From contig KN805436.1 in assembly GCA_000818945.1 (NCBI GenBank), forward strand, positions 5,618-69,617: a stretch of DNA of 64,000 bases, in the 5' to 3' direction. The notes below the pieces were generated by a model, which saw nothing but the letters and a program-made list of their open reading frames with translations, was not told the origin of the DNA and made no database searches. Below are positions 10,209 through 19,175 of the stretch, in pieces. This DNA comes from Schizochytrium sp. CCTCC M209059 (taxonomy: Eukaryota; Sar; Bigyra; Thraustochytrida; Thraustochytriidae). Every line of letters starts with the position of its first letter. Within the stretch, counting starts at the first letter, position 1. The position numbers and the translations under genes are program-made.

Positions 10209-11513
10209 ATGTCCAGGGTTCGCAGCTCGACGCCCAGACTTGTTTCCCTGCTCGCGCTTGACGCGGCTATCCGCAGTGGCGAGGTGCGGGACTTGAGCTC
10301 GGTGCTCGCGCACGAGACGCAGAGCGTGCACGTGCGGCGCATGGCCATGGAGGCGGTGGTGGTGCGTCGTTTCATTGACGAGTTTGGCTTTTGCGAGGGC
10401 CGAGACCTCCTCAACGGGCCCGAAAAGAGCCACGCCGACCTTGCCATCGTCCTCGCAGACGGGCACTACGTCCGCATCCAGCTCAAGTACACGCGCGCGG
10501 TCCGCCTCGTGCAGTCGCCCAACACAAGCCGGTACCCTGGCTGTCTGATGCTGTACGCGCTCGTGGACTCGCTCAGCGTCAAGTTCTCGGTGGGCATCGC
10601 TGGCGAGTCGATGGACAAGGCCAAGCGGGTTTGGTCGCGAAGCATGCTGGACCGCGAGGTGATGCGCTTGGTGCTGGCCAAACAGGTGGATGTGGTGACG
10701 GACGTCACGGACTGCTTCCAAGTCAAGACGCGACGCGACTATGTGGGCCACCTCGGTGAGGTCTGCGCCAAGCGCTTCCTGCAAATGGCAGGGCTGCGGG
10801 TGGAATCGCCGTTTGTGAACCAGCTACCGTACGACCTTGTCGTGAACGGGAACATCACAGTGCAGGTCAAGACCTCGACGTTCCGGCCCACGAGCCCGCA
10901 CTCGACGGCGATGCAGACCAAGCAGTACGCTGCCGAGGTGCGGCCTCATATCTTCATCTTCTGCCTGCTCGTCAACGACCAGCCGCGCAGTCTGTATGTG
11001 CTGCCTGGCGAGCTGGTTGGGGAGAGCTTTGGCGTGCACTTGCCTCTGGCCGGCGTGCCGAGCCACTTGCTGGCGACCAAGGGCCGCTTCCTGATCGAGG
11101 TGCACGCTGCTGACGCCTTCGACGCGAACCATCTCCGAGCGCTGGTGCTGGGACTGCCTCTGCCAGAGCACGTGGAGACGCGAGTCAAGCTCCTCCGCGT
11201 GCCGTCCCTGGGCCCGCGCGCGTGCGAGTGGCCACGCTGGTGGTCTCTCGCTCGGCGCGCCGCCTGCAAGGTCATCGTGGAAAATCTGCAAGCGTGGGGA
11301 TGCGAGTGCCTCTGGAGCGGGACTGACGACCTCGAGATCGTCCTTCCCGACGGCGAGACAAGGGTCGTGGGCGTGGCAGTCAGGAACGGACCAACGTGCA
11401 GCAACCGCGCCGCCTTCATCGAGGTGGACTGGGACTATTCGACGCGCCGGCCTCGTGCCGCAGCGCTGGTCTTGGACGATGGCAGCAGCAGCGTGGCGCT
11501 GCCCTTCAAGTAA
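10209..11513 (+). CDS. Protein with tandem PD-(D/E)XK nuclease-like modules
   Basis: 434 residues from the ATG at 10209; an in-frame ATG at 10098 would add a basic, low-complexity 37-residue leader. Numbering from 10098, module 1 has a helix with Glu85, then Asp114 and Gln128-Leu-Lys130. Module 2 has GHLGEVCAKRFL (Glu221), then PYDLVV (Asp246) and Gln256-Val-Lys258. This helix-E / D / (E,Q)xK order is the signature of the PD-(D/E)XK fold of Holliday-junction resolvases and restriction-like nucleases. A third repeat near the C-terminus (helix ACKVIVENLQAWG, then DDLEIVLPDG and VVGVAV) keeps the pattern but lacks the Lys. The acidic position of the third motif is Gln in both intact modules, known in some active members. 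It is the first gene of the central island. Likely role: DNA cleavage or structure resolution. No close family was recognised. Confidence 0.6.
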   Translation: MSRVRSSTPRLVSLLALDAAIRSGEVRDLSSVLAHETQSVHVRRMAMEAVVVRRFIDEFGFCEGRDLLNGPEKSHADLAIVLADGHYVRIQLKYTRAVRLVQSPNTSRYPGCLMLYALVDSLSVKFSVGIAGESMDKAKRVWSRSMLDREVMRLVLAKQVDVVTDVTDCFQVKTRRDYVGHLGEVCAKRFLQMAGLRVESPFVNQLPYDLVVNGNITVQVKTSTFRPTSPHSTAMQTKQYAAEVRPHIFIFCLLVNDQPRSLYVLPGELVGESFGVHLPLAGVPSHLLATKGRFLIEVHAADAFDANHLRALVLGLPLPEHVETRVKLLRVPSLGPRACEWPRWWSLARRAACKVIVENLQAWGCECLWSGTDDLEIVLPDGETRVVGVAVRNGPTCSNRAAFIEVDWDYSTRRPRAAALVLDDGSSSVALPFK

Positions 11514-11968
11514 GATGGTCGGCAGCAAGGACGAGTCCGCTTTTTTCGAACCTCGCCACAAGACCAGGCAACAGTCGATCAATCTGATTGAGCGAACCGG
11601 CCCACAGTTCGGAATAGTTGGGCGACCGTTAAAAGTAACTGAAGAAGCAAGAGCAGTGACCACTTTATTTGCCCGCGGGAAAAAAACAAGAAAAGAAAAA
11701 AAAGAGGTTCATTTCAAGGAGTTGGATCGGATGTGGTCTAACGACTCTATCGAGCGACCAATCGCGATGCAAAACCGCTGCAGCCGGGCTCGTCCTCTTG
11801 GTCGCGGCAGCTGGTTAGCCGGCAGCAGAGACGCAGCGCGCGGCGCGTGGCACAGCACATGTGTGCCGTCTCGCACGCACGACCCAGCGCCAGCCGCTTT
11901 CGCGAGCAGCGGGGTGGTCAGGGCGAAACTTGAGAATGCGCGATGTGCAGCCAGGATGCGCTATCTTG
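11514..11968. other. Intergenic between convergent island genes
   Basis: Convergent 3' ends of the nuclease-like gene (plus) and the zinc-knuckle gene (minus). An A-rich tract lies near 11680-11705. No gene seen. Confidence 0.5.
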
Positions 11969-12856
11969 TCAGGAGGCGGGGAGGCGCTCGGGCGCGGCAA
12001 GCGACGCAGCGCTCACGGGCGCGGCAGCGGCGGCGTCGAAAGGGGCAGGGGCGAGCCGACACTGCTTGCAGAGGCCGCCCCGCTCGTACTGGTGAATGTG
12101 GCAGCGCTCGCAAGCCCCCGTGGTGAACGAGTGCTTGCGGCAACGGTGGCCTCGGTAGGCGCCTTTGTTGGTGCAGCCAGGTACAGAGCATGCAGCCATG
12201 ACGGCGCCGTGGCGAATGCATACCTTGCCTCGTCCCTTGGGAAAGTTCGTGCAGCCTGCCACACGGCACTGCGGTTTGCGAGCTCGGTGCTTGAAGCAGA
12301 AGCCGCCCGTGTCGACCGGAGACGCGCATCCGTCTCGGGCGCAACGTGCTCCGTGCTGGCGGCAAAAGCCTCGGTAGTTGGCCTTCTTGGGGCAGCCACT
12401 CGTCTTGCAGGGCGGCGCCTTGCGTTTCTTGCTTGCAATGACAGCATCAGAGCCAAAGAAGCGCAGTGCTGCCTCGTCAACGGAGACGGGCGGGGCTGGA
12501 GGCGGGGGCGGGAGCAAGCTCTGTCTCACGCGCGCCACCAGAGCAGGCGTATCGGCACAGGTGCTGCACAATCCCTCCTGGTTCTGTCGTCGGTGGCCAC
12601 ACGAGACGCAGTAGTCAGGCACAGCGTGGTGGTCGGTGCAGCGTGCGAACCGAACGAGGTCTTTGGAGCCGCAAATTGCGCAGGTGTGGACGACGCGATG
12701 GACGACGCAGCGCGTGCCGCCCAGAATGCGAAGCCCGACGCAGTCATCCACTTCGCACTGGAAGGCCTCGAGCCTGTGCCGGGCGCAGCGACCAAAGTGA
12801 CGCTTGTCCTGGTTCGAGCAGCCCGGGAAGGAGCAACGCGCGGCCTCGGTCGCCAT
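11969..12856 (-). CDS. Zinc-knuckle protein A (WRKY19-like Cys/His repeats)
   Basis: 295 residues from the ATG at 12856, placed just before the first cysteine module; the longer ORF would start at GTG. It has repeated modules of the type C-x4-C-x7-9-G-x-C-x2-H, for example CSFPGC...GRCARH, CKTSGC...GFCRQH and CRVAGC...VCIRH. At least six copies are split by a central Pro-rich, basic linker containing KKRKAPP, a possible nuclear localisation signal. Two further four-Cys clusters (CAIC-type and CVSC-type) lie before the linker and one (CERC...CKQC) near the end. Such repeats are common in oomycetes and related stramenopiles, where they are thought to bind zinc and possibly DNA. It follows zinc-knuckle B on the same strand with an 89-bp gap, suggesting a tandem duplicate pair. 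Confidence 0.7.
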   Translation of the reverse strand: MATEAARCSFPGCSNQDKRHFGRCARHRLEAFQCEVDDCVGLRILGGTRCVVHRVVHTCAICGSKDLVRFARCTDHHAVPDYCVSCGHRRQNQEGLCSTCADTPALVARVRQSLLPPPPPAPPVSVDEAALRFFGSDAVIASKKRKAPPCKTSGCPKKANYRGFCRQHGARCARDGCASPVDTGGFCFKHRARKPQCRVAGCTNFPKGRGKVCIRHGAVMAACSVPGCTNKGAYRGHRCRKHSFTTGACERCHIHQYERGGLCKQCRLAPAPFDAAAAAPVSAASLAAPERLPAS

Positions 12857-12945
12857 CCTCACTGCAGGTCTGCCTGCAATGCATGATTGGCAAGCGGAAC
12901 AATCGCCTAAAGATGCAAGATCTCTTTCATTACGCGTACGGGAAT

Positions 12946-13584
12946 TTAGATGGCGCCATCGCGGCGCTTGAGCAGCTGCCACGGGGCGTTCTCGAGCGAG
13001 GCTGGCGCGGCGGACGCGAGCTCGTCGCGACGGGGCGCGGGGCCTCGCGCAAGCGCAGTGAGCAAGTGGTCCGAGAGGATGCGCTCGTTGGCGACGCTGG
13101 GTGCCAGCATATCCTCACTGAGGCCAGCACGGCAGCGATTGCACGTGTGGTCCTTGACAGCCTGGCGAATGCCGCAGGTCCGACAGATGGGCGAGCGGAA
13201 GCGGCCATGCTTCGGGCACTGGCCACTGCTATCGACGAATTGAATGCAGCCGTCGGCTTGGCACTCGTGTCGTGTGCCAAGGTGCCGGTGGCAGAAGCCA
13301 CGACGCTGCTTCATGCGTGAGCAGCCCTCCACCTTGCAGGTGATGCGGTCCGGGTCATGGCGCTGGCAGAGGCCCTTCTTGGCCGATCGCGACTCCGAGT
13401 CGCAGCCCTCGATGCGGCAAAGGGGTCGCCGTGGACACCCATGCGTGCGGCAGAGGCCCTTGCGTTGCGGGTAGCGCGTACAGCCGTCAGCCTTGCAGTA
13501 CTGCGACGGCGACCGATGCGTGGGCGCCGGGCGCGCCATGGCTGCTGATGTTTGCGGTCTGTCAGCCGCACATCGCGCGGCCAT
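12946..13584 (-). CDS. Zinc-knuckle protein B (WRKY19-like Cys/His repeats)
   Basis: About 212 residues from the ATG at 13584; an ATG at 13539 is equally plausible and begins directly before the zinc modules. Five modules of C-x4-C-...-G-x-C-x2-H follow one another (starting YCKADGC, CRIEGC, CKVEGC, CQADGC), then a four-Cys cluster CRTCG...CNRC and a short helical tail with no metal ligands. The order, repeat block then CxxC cluster then helical tail, matches half of protein A, so the two look paralogous. It is divergent from the primase-helicase gene, with about 320 bp between their starts, so both may share a promoter region. Confidence 0.7.
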   Translation of the reverse strand: MAARCAADRPQTSAAMARPAPTHRSPSQYCKADGCTRYPQRKGLCRTHGCPRRPLCRIEGCDSESRSAKKGLCQRHDPDRITCKVEGCSRMKQRRGFCHRHLGTRHECQADGCIQFVDSSGQCPKHGRFRSPICRTCGIRQAVKDHTCNRCRAGLSEDMLAPSVANERILSDHLLTALARGPAPRRDELASAAPASLENAPWQLLKRRDGAI

Positions 13585-13907
13585 GTACAGGCCGCGCGGC
13601 GAAAAGTGCCATTGCACACGTCGTGCGCCGCGAACCCGACAGGATGTGGCTCACGCGAACAGATGCTCGTCGCTTGTGACCCGTGCGCCAACCTGGCGCG
13701 AGAAATTTCGTCCCAGCTTAACCACCGGCCCAACTGCGCAACCCCAATTTTCATATATGTAGAAAGTCCCATTTCCAATGCTGAAGGAGACCCCGGCCAC
13801 GACCACGGTGCTGGCGTTTGCGGACCCATCCAAGCAGAACGGACCGCAAACGCTCAACGCGCACAACGCGACGGCACGCGCTTGCCGCGCACACCTCTGA
13901 CAACAGA
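13585..13907. promoter_or_regulatory. Divergent intergenic region between zinc-knuckle B and primase-helicase
   Basis: Head-to-head arrangement of a minus-strand and a plus-strand gene. An AT-rich stretch with CATATATG near 13752 is a possible core promoter element. No other motif is supported. The ATG at 13818 lies inside this stretch and would lengthen the primase-helicase by 30 basic residues. Confidence 0.35.
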
Positions 13908-16900
13908 ATGCAGCAACAAGCTTGCACACACCCCTCCCGTGAAAGACCGCAAGAGGAGCCACGTTGGCACTCGAAACAGAAAGACCTGTTTGCCACTCGC
14001 ACCCTGGATGACGGCATTTACATTGCGGAAGACCTTGACATCAAAGCGAGACCCGGTGCCAAGCGTTACGCGCACTTCTCGTGGCCTTCTTACATCAACT
14101 ACGTCGCGGGCGCGGTGCGATCTGGAAAGCCTCTCTATCACAACGAGATTCTCGCCGAGGGCTCTCCGGTGCGGGTCTATCTCGACGTCGAACGCGAGTT
14201 GGCGGATGCGGCGACCGAAGAAGCTGTCAGGAAGGAGGCAGAGGCTGACTTTGAGGCTCTCATGCCAATCGTCAGCGACTTCCTCCAACGCAAACTCGCA
14301 GCAAACCTCAAGATGGCTGCGCCGGTCATCCTGGAGGGCTCTCGGCCCAAGAAGTTCTCGCGTCACGTCATTTTCCACGTGAAGGTCGCAGACACCGCGG
14401 TGGCGAAGGATTTAATCGTGCGCCAATTCCTGACCCACCTCGAGCGAAGGTCAGACTGGACTCGCGAGAGGAGTATGATCGATACCAAGGTGTACACCAA
14501 GAACAGGTGCTTCCGCCTGATGCACTCTAGTAAGAGGAGCGCAGCACAATGTCCCCTCCGATGGCTAAACCCGGACGGTACTACACTCGAAGGTTTCGAC
14601 CGAGTCCGCTTTCAAGATTCGCTCGTGAGTCGCCCGGCAGCAGGAGAACCCGAGATCGTGCTCTCGTGCCCGCCGGTCAACTCGACCCCAACAACAAAGA
14701 GAAACAAGCGCCATCTACGACCGACAACCAGCCCGGACCTTAAGCGACAGCGTCGGGCTCCGACGACGCCGTGTAATTCTGGCGTCGCAAAGGAGCTGGA
14801 GTGCAAGACTCGGGACCTCTTCCCTTGCAGACTCTCAAAAGAAATCTACTTCGAAGAGGGGAACGGGAGCATGCACCAGGTCCGTGTTTTGTCCAACGGG
14901 CGCAAAATTATGTGCCCCTTTGGAAAAGAGCACGACTCGAACACGATGCACGTGAAATTCAGAGTCTCTGACAACTCGCTGCACGGCGTGCGCTGCTACG
15001 GGTGCAATGAATTCTGTAGGGGGGAAGTAGCAGTGCAAAGGCTGAGAGGACTGTCGAGTGCGCATGCAAGCCCCGCAAATAGTAGTCTCGGCTTTGTTGC
15101 GGATGGAGAGCTCGCGGGCGCAACAAATGACGAGCCACCAAGCACCGAAAATGCCAAGACCACGCTCGACTATGTAGTAAACTACCTTGGGTTTGAGCTC
15201 GCTGACGAGGCGCACACCCCCAAGGCTCTGGGTAGGTCTTGGAGCGTTGACGTTCGCGAGAAGAGCGCCAGCGGCCGCGCTTGTCTGTTCACCGAGAAAG
15301 GTCCTAGGCATGCCATGCTCCTGATGTGTGTCGACGAGGATATCAGCATCGAGTGCGTGAGATGCCGCAAGCGCCAACTTATTCGGCGTACGGCTTGCTT
15401 CATGGACCTTGCAGTGGATCGTGCCAAGGCCCAAGACGACTTTGAGAACGAGATCTCCGACGGAGCAAAGCGATACTCAGCTCAAGTGGGTCCGGAGGAG
15501 TACATTCCAAAGGGGCTCGCGCAACGCGTGCATGCGCAACTGCTCGATGACTCGCGGCGCTCGATCTTGTTCGACTGGTCGAACATGGGCGTCGGCAAGA
15601 CGCAAACGAATTTGCTGGAGCTTGTGAGGGGGCTGATCGAGAGAAATCGAGATGCTCGCATTCTGATTGAGGTGTCGCGTGTGTCCCTCGGAATGTCAAT
15701 TCAAGAGCGCCTTCGTCGAGGAGGTGTACCCTTCAAGCTCTATTCCGACGTCGCGGAGAAGGACGAACTGAGGAAGGTACCCAGGCTCATCATGCAGGTT
15801 GATTCTAGTATTCATCTCACCTCATCGGAGCCGTGGGACATGATCATCGTGGACGAGGGCACAGCGCATCTCAAGCAATTCCTGTCGGATAACATCGACG
15901 CGAAAAGCCTTGTTTTGGGCCTCGCGAAGACGCGCTGGGCCTTGGCGAAGCGGCTTGTCGTGCTTTGCGCAGACATGACCAAAGCTATTGCGTCAATTTA
16001 CACCAAATTGTTCAAGGCGGACACGAGGAGCAATTTTGATGTGGACGTGCTGCACCTTCGGGTGCTGAAGCCCGCACAGGGTATTCACAATGACTACATT
16101 TCCGAAGAGGAGGCAAGAGGAGCCATAGCAATGGCGCTCTTGACGCCATGGAGCAGGGCGAATCTGTGGATGTGCAGTAACTCACTCCAGTCTCTGATGG
16201 ATGTCGAGGAGCACCTACTTAACGAAGCAAACAAGCCCTCCGTGCAAAAGCGTTTCGGTGACCAGTTCGAGGAGAAAATCTGTCAGATTTTGAACGGGAT
16301 CTTGTTCATCACTGGCGACATTGCGACAACTAGCTCCGCAGACAGAAAGCAGGCCTTTGCAGACCTCAACATCACAGAGCGCCACGTGGCGTACGACAAG
16401 GAGTACATCTTTGATCGCAAGGCGCATAAGTTTAAACGTCGCGGTATCGGTGCAAGATCAAACGAACCCCGCAAGACGTACCCTGTGCGTTTATTCGCAT
16501 GCTCGCCAAGCATGACGGTGGGTGTAAGCTACGACGACGACAAGCACTTCGATGCATGTATCGCAATCCTCTCGTCCTCGTCGCCGAGCCCTGCAAGAGA
16601 TGTTTCTCAGATGGTAAACCGTGTCCGCAAGTTCCGTCACTGCTTGGTGGGCGTCCGTGAGAGCGCGTCTTCGCGCAAGTCGAGCACTGAGAAGCCGCCT
16701 TACAGCGCCGAGGACGAAGCACGTCGCGTCATCGCTGCAGCAAGTGCCTATATTACTACCGTGAACCCTCCCGACGATGGTACATACCTGGAAATGAGTG
16801 CATACTTTGCGGGAGAATGTCGAGCGTCGAAGGGATTTGGGCTCGGAGAGTTTGAGCGCGTGCGCCGCAACAACCCGGGCAATTCAGCCTGTGTGCCCGA

Positions 16901-18269
16901 TCCCCAGGCCATTTTTATGTCCTCCTCATCGGGCCGCACGCAGCGGAGGCTAAGACAGTCGCGCGAGTGGGCGCTTCTCGCGGCCTCAGTGCGGCCTCTG
17001 CCCCTGGATCTGAAGCCCAAGCCTACAACGGATTATTGGATCAGTCTGCCAGGGGCTCCTCCTTGCGAGGCTTACTCCTGGACGGAAGAGCGTATACATG
17101 TTGCAAAGCAGCACAGTGCGTTGTTGGCCTTCCTCGGGTACCAGGTTCGCGGAAACCAGGAGAAAAAAGATCCCAGCTTGCGACCAGACCAGATCGCTTT
17201 TCTGAGTCACCTGCGCTCGGAAGTGAGGTTCATTCGGACGCTATGGTACGGCACGCTCAGCAGTGACGAGACATCTCGAGAGATCAAGCTATGGGGGCGT
17301 CACTTGGATGACTTCAACTCATACTTTGGGGCCGACCTCGTGTTTTTTTACCTTGGTCTCTCGAAGTACCGAGACACAGAGCTCAAGATGGTTGCCAAGC
17401 TGAAGAGGGATTCTAGCTTTAACGAGTCAGTATTGGCCAAGCACAGAAGCGAGCATTTACGCGCTCTCTTGATTCTGACCGATGCTTACACCAAAAAAGA
17501 TCACGGGCAGTTCATGCAGCACCCAAAGTGCATGACCCAGAACGCCCCTGCGCTAAAGCTAGAAAACGTGAAGAAGACCCATATGGAATCTGCGTACAGC
17601 GCCGTGCACGGCAAGTCGCTTTCCAAAAAGGATCTAGCCACTGCAACTCAGAGTCCAATCGATCATTTCAGGTTTTGGATGCGCCTGCTGAGCAAGCTGG
17701 TGACCACTCGATTGAAAGGACTGATCCTGCCTCGACAGGGAAAGCGCAACCAGGCCAAGAAGACTGTGAAGGGGGCAAGCGTGAACATGCCCCCGCAGCT
17801 CGATCAACGCAAGCTTGGTCTAGTGCTTGCTGCCCTCCAGGAGGGCGCACGAGGCTTCTCGTTGAGGAAACTCAGGGAGCTCAATGGCCAGTACTTCGAG
17901 TGGCCAGCGAAGTTTACCGCGGTCCCCGAGACGGGCATCCCCGACGTCATACAGGAGGAGCTCGACAGGCTGGAGGAGCCAAGCAAGCCAGGAGGCAAGG
18001 TGCCTGACCCCGCGGAGTGTGTCCGCAAGATCAAGGAAGGCGTCAAAGGGACGCAGTGTACGTCGGAATTTGGCCCGTGCTTGGTGCAGCACGCTGCCAT
18101 GCTTCGCAACAGGCCCGATGTTCTCATTGGGAATGAAAGCTTCGACACACTGGCGAACTCTAGCCTCGGCGACGAGACGGAAGACTGGGATGTTGGGGCA
18201 ATTGCGCCAGCCTTGGGGCCCTCTCAACAACCCAAGGGTCAAATTTCCCAGACGGCCGTTCTTACATAA
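13908..18269 (+). CDS. Primase-polymerase (AEP/PrimPol type) fused to UL9-like SF2 helicase
   Basis: 1453 residues from the ATG at 13908 (1483 from 13818; numbering below uses 13818). AEP domain: motif I VYLDVE (Asp123, Glu125), motif II FSRHVIF (Ser181, His183), motif III MIDTKVYTKNRCFRL (Asp222), all close to the PrimPol/herpes-pox primase clade. A UL52-type zinc knuckle follows: Cys366, a His about seven residues on, then RCYGCNEFC near 393-400. Superfamily II helicase: Walker A GVGKT (591-595), DEGT box (679-682) and motif VI QMVNRVRKFRH (Gln931, Arg935), resembling herpesvirus origin-binding helicases. About 500 further residues have no recognised domain and could bind DNA. AEP-UL9 fusions are known, as I recall, from large DNA viruses and some protist genomes. 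All catalytic residues are intact over one unbroken ORF, arguing for a functional gene. Likely role: origin opening and priming for an autonomous element. Confidence 0.8.
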   Translation: MQQQACTHPSRERPQEEPRWHSKQKDLFATRTLDDGIYIAEDLDIKARPGAKRYAHFSWPSYINYVAGAVRSGKPLYHNEILAEGSPVRVYLDVERELADAATEEAVRKEAEADFEALMPIVSDFLQRKLAANLKMAAPVILEGSRPKKFSRHVIFHVKVADTAVAKDLIVRQFLTHLERRSDWTRERSMIDTKVYTKNRCFRLMHSSKRSAAQCPLRWLNPDGTTLEGFDRVRFQDSLVSRPAAGEPEIVLSCPPVNSTPTTKRNKRHLRPTTSPDLKRQRRAPTTPCNSGVAKELECKTRDLFPCRLSKEIYFEEGNGSMHQVRVLSNGRKIMCPFGKEHDSNTMHVKFRVSDNSLHGVRCYGCNEFCRGEVAVQRLRGLSSAHASPANSSLGFVADGELAGATNDEPPSTENAKTTLDYVVNYLGFELADEAHTPKALGRSWSVDVREKSASGRACLFTEKGPRHAMLLMCVDEDISIECVRCRKRQLIRRTACFMDLAVDRAKAQDDFENEISDGAKRYSAQVGPEEYIPKGLAQRVHAQLLDDSRRSILFDWSNMGVGKTQTNLLELVRGLIERNRDARILIEVSRVSLGMSIQERLRRGGVPFKLYSDVAEKDELRKVPRLIMQVDSSIHLTSSEPWDMIIVDEGTAHLKQFLSDNIDAKSLVLGLAKTRWALAKRLVVLCADMTKAIASIYTKLFKADTRSNFDVDVLHLRVLKPAQGIHNDYISEEEARGAIAMALLTPWSRANLWMCSNSLQSLMDVEEHLLNEANKPSVQKRFGDQFEEKICQILNGILFITGDIATTSSADRKQAFADLNITERHVAYDKEYIFDRKAHKFKRRGIGARSNEPRKTYPVRLFACSPSMTVGVSYDDDKHFDACIAILSSSSPSPARDVSQMVNRVRKFRHCLVGVRESASSRKSSTEKPPYSAEDEARRVIAAASAYITTVNPPDDGTYLEMSAYFAGECRASKGFGLGEFERVRRNNPGNSACVPDPQAIFMSSSSGRTQRRLRQSREWALLAASVRPLPLDLKPKPTTDYWISLPGAPPCEAYSWTEERIHVAKQHSALLAFLGYQVRGNQEKKDPSLRPDQIAFLSHLRSEVRFIRTLWYGTLSSDETSREIKLWGRHLDDFNSYFGADLVFFYLGLSKYRDTELKMVAKLKRDSSFNESVLAKHRSEHLRALLILTDAYTKKDHGQFMQHPKCMTQNAPALKLENVKKTHMESAYSAVHGKSLSKKDLATATQSPIDHFRFWMRLLSKLVTTRLKGLILPRQGKRNQAKKTVKGASVNMPPQLDQRKLGLVLAALQEGARGFSLRKLRELNGQYFEWPAKFTAVPETGIPDVIQEELDRLEEPSKPGGKVPDPAECVRKIKEGVKGTQCTSEFGPCLVQHAAMLRNRPDVLIGNESFDTLANSSLGDETEDWDVGAIAPALGPSQQPKGQISQTAVLT
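18217..18250 (+). repeat. Direct repeat copy 1 at the 3' end of the primase-helicase gene
   Basis: The block GGCCCTCTCAACAACCCAAG plus the following GGGTCAAATTTCCCA is repeated at 18482-18515 with three mismatches. This copy encodes the last residues of the primase-helicase. Confidence 0.8.
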
Positions 18270-18294
18270 AAAAGGAGGGCGGGTGGGAAATTTG
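18240..18294 (+). terminator. Inverted repeat over the stop codon of the primase-helicase gene
   Basis: CAAATTTCCCA (18240-18250) is complementary to TGGGAAATTTG (18284-18294), a perfect 11-bp stem with a 33-nt loop that contains the stop codon and an A-run. It could be a 3'-end RNA hairpin or a DNA-level signal; function is inferred only. Confidence 0.45.
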
Positions 18295-18481
18295 AGAGAA
18301 ACTTTCATTTCCTGGAACGGGGGGACAAAGGCTTCCTGTCCCCACAGGGCTGGCGCGGGAAGGTCGCATCGGACCTGACGAACTGGCTCGAGAGCGAGCC
18401 GAGCTAGTAAGATGAAACTCAACATGAACTCTTTCCATCTGTTTCTACGTCTTGTTCGCCGTTGGAGTAGTAGGGGGCCTC

Positions 18482-18515
18482 GGCCCTCTCAGCAACCCAA
18501 GGGTCAATTTTCCCA
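18482..18515 (+). repeat. Direct repeat copy 2 in the intergenic region
   Basis: Second copy of the 18217-18250 block, 265 bp downstream. Both copies are followed at about 90-130 bp by a GGCTGGCGCGG motif (near 18350 and 18572), so the duplicated unit is longer than the core. The remainder of 18270-18617 holds no gene. Confidence 0.75.
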
Positions 18516-18617
18516 ATCAGTTGCGCCCACTTTAAACGCGATCTGAGACCGCGTAACCTGGCTTGCTGGCTGGCGCGGAAAAGTTGCCTCGAGCTCCACG
18601 TACCAGACAACGCAGGC

Positions 18618-19175
18618 ATGCATAAGTGGAAATGCAAACGTCATACTCAGAAAGAATCAACGTCTCCTTGTAAGGCAAGCATCATGCGCGAGTGCATGCT
18701 CCGGCCGAAAGAAGCTGCTCCACCCTTCGAGTCCACAGGAGGCAGGTATTATTGCAGACAGTGCGCTGCATACTCAGCCGACTTCACGCCGTCTGCCATT
18801 CGAAAGCGGTGGCGGCTCTGCCGATCGTGCCAGCGCCGCCGACGCCCCGCCACCGCACCCAAGGGCGTAGGACGCCTCCGTCTCTTGCTCTACAAGTCAC
18901 TGCATGCCAGAGGTCAGCGAGATCTCGCTCGTGCGCTCACAGACGATGCCGTTCTGGCCATCCTCGAGACGCACGGCGTCAAGGCAAAGGACGTGGTCCG
19001 CATCGTCCCACCCCGCACCTCGGGGGCGGCTTGCAATCTCCTCGAGTATGGCGTAGTCCGCTACATAAGTGGAAATGATCAAGTCGAGGGCAGCGACGGG
19101 TCCGAGTCAGAAGGCGCCGCTTCCAGGTCGCGCCCGAGCGTCACAGGCTCAGATGGAGGAACACCGGAGGCGTGA
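18618..19175 (+). CDS. Small zinc-ribbon protein of the island
   Basis: 185 residues from the ATG at 18618. The N-terminal half is very basic and carries a C-x2-C-x18-C-x2-C cluster (YYCRQC to CRSC), spacing that recalls Stc1-type zinc fingers, followed by an Arg-rich run. The middle is a helical region (about 95-140) with no recognised family, and the C-terminus is a Ser/Gly/Glu-rich tail. It starts about 350 bp after the primase-helicase on the same strand and its end overlaps or abuts the next gene. Nucleic-acid binding is a reasonable guess from the charge and cluster; no specific function is claimed. Confidence 0.5.
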   Translation: MHKWKCKRHTQKESTSPCKASIMRECMLRPKEAAPPFESTGGRYYCRQCAAYSADFTPSAIRKRWRLCRSCQRRRRPATAPKGVGRLRLLLYKSLHARGQRDLARALTDDAVLAILETHGVKAKDVVRIVPPRTSGAACNLLEYGVVRYISGNDQVEGSDGSESEGAASRSRPSVTGSDGGTPEA

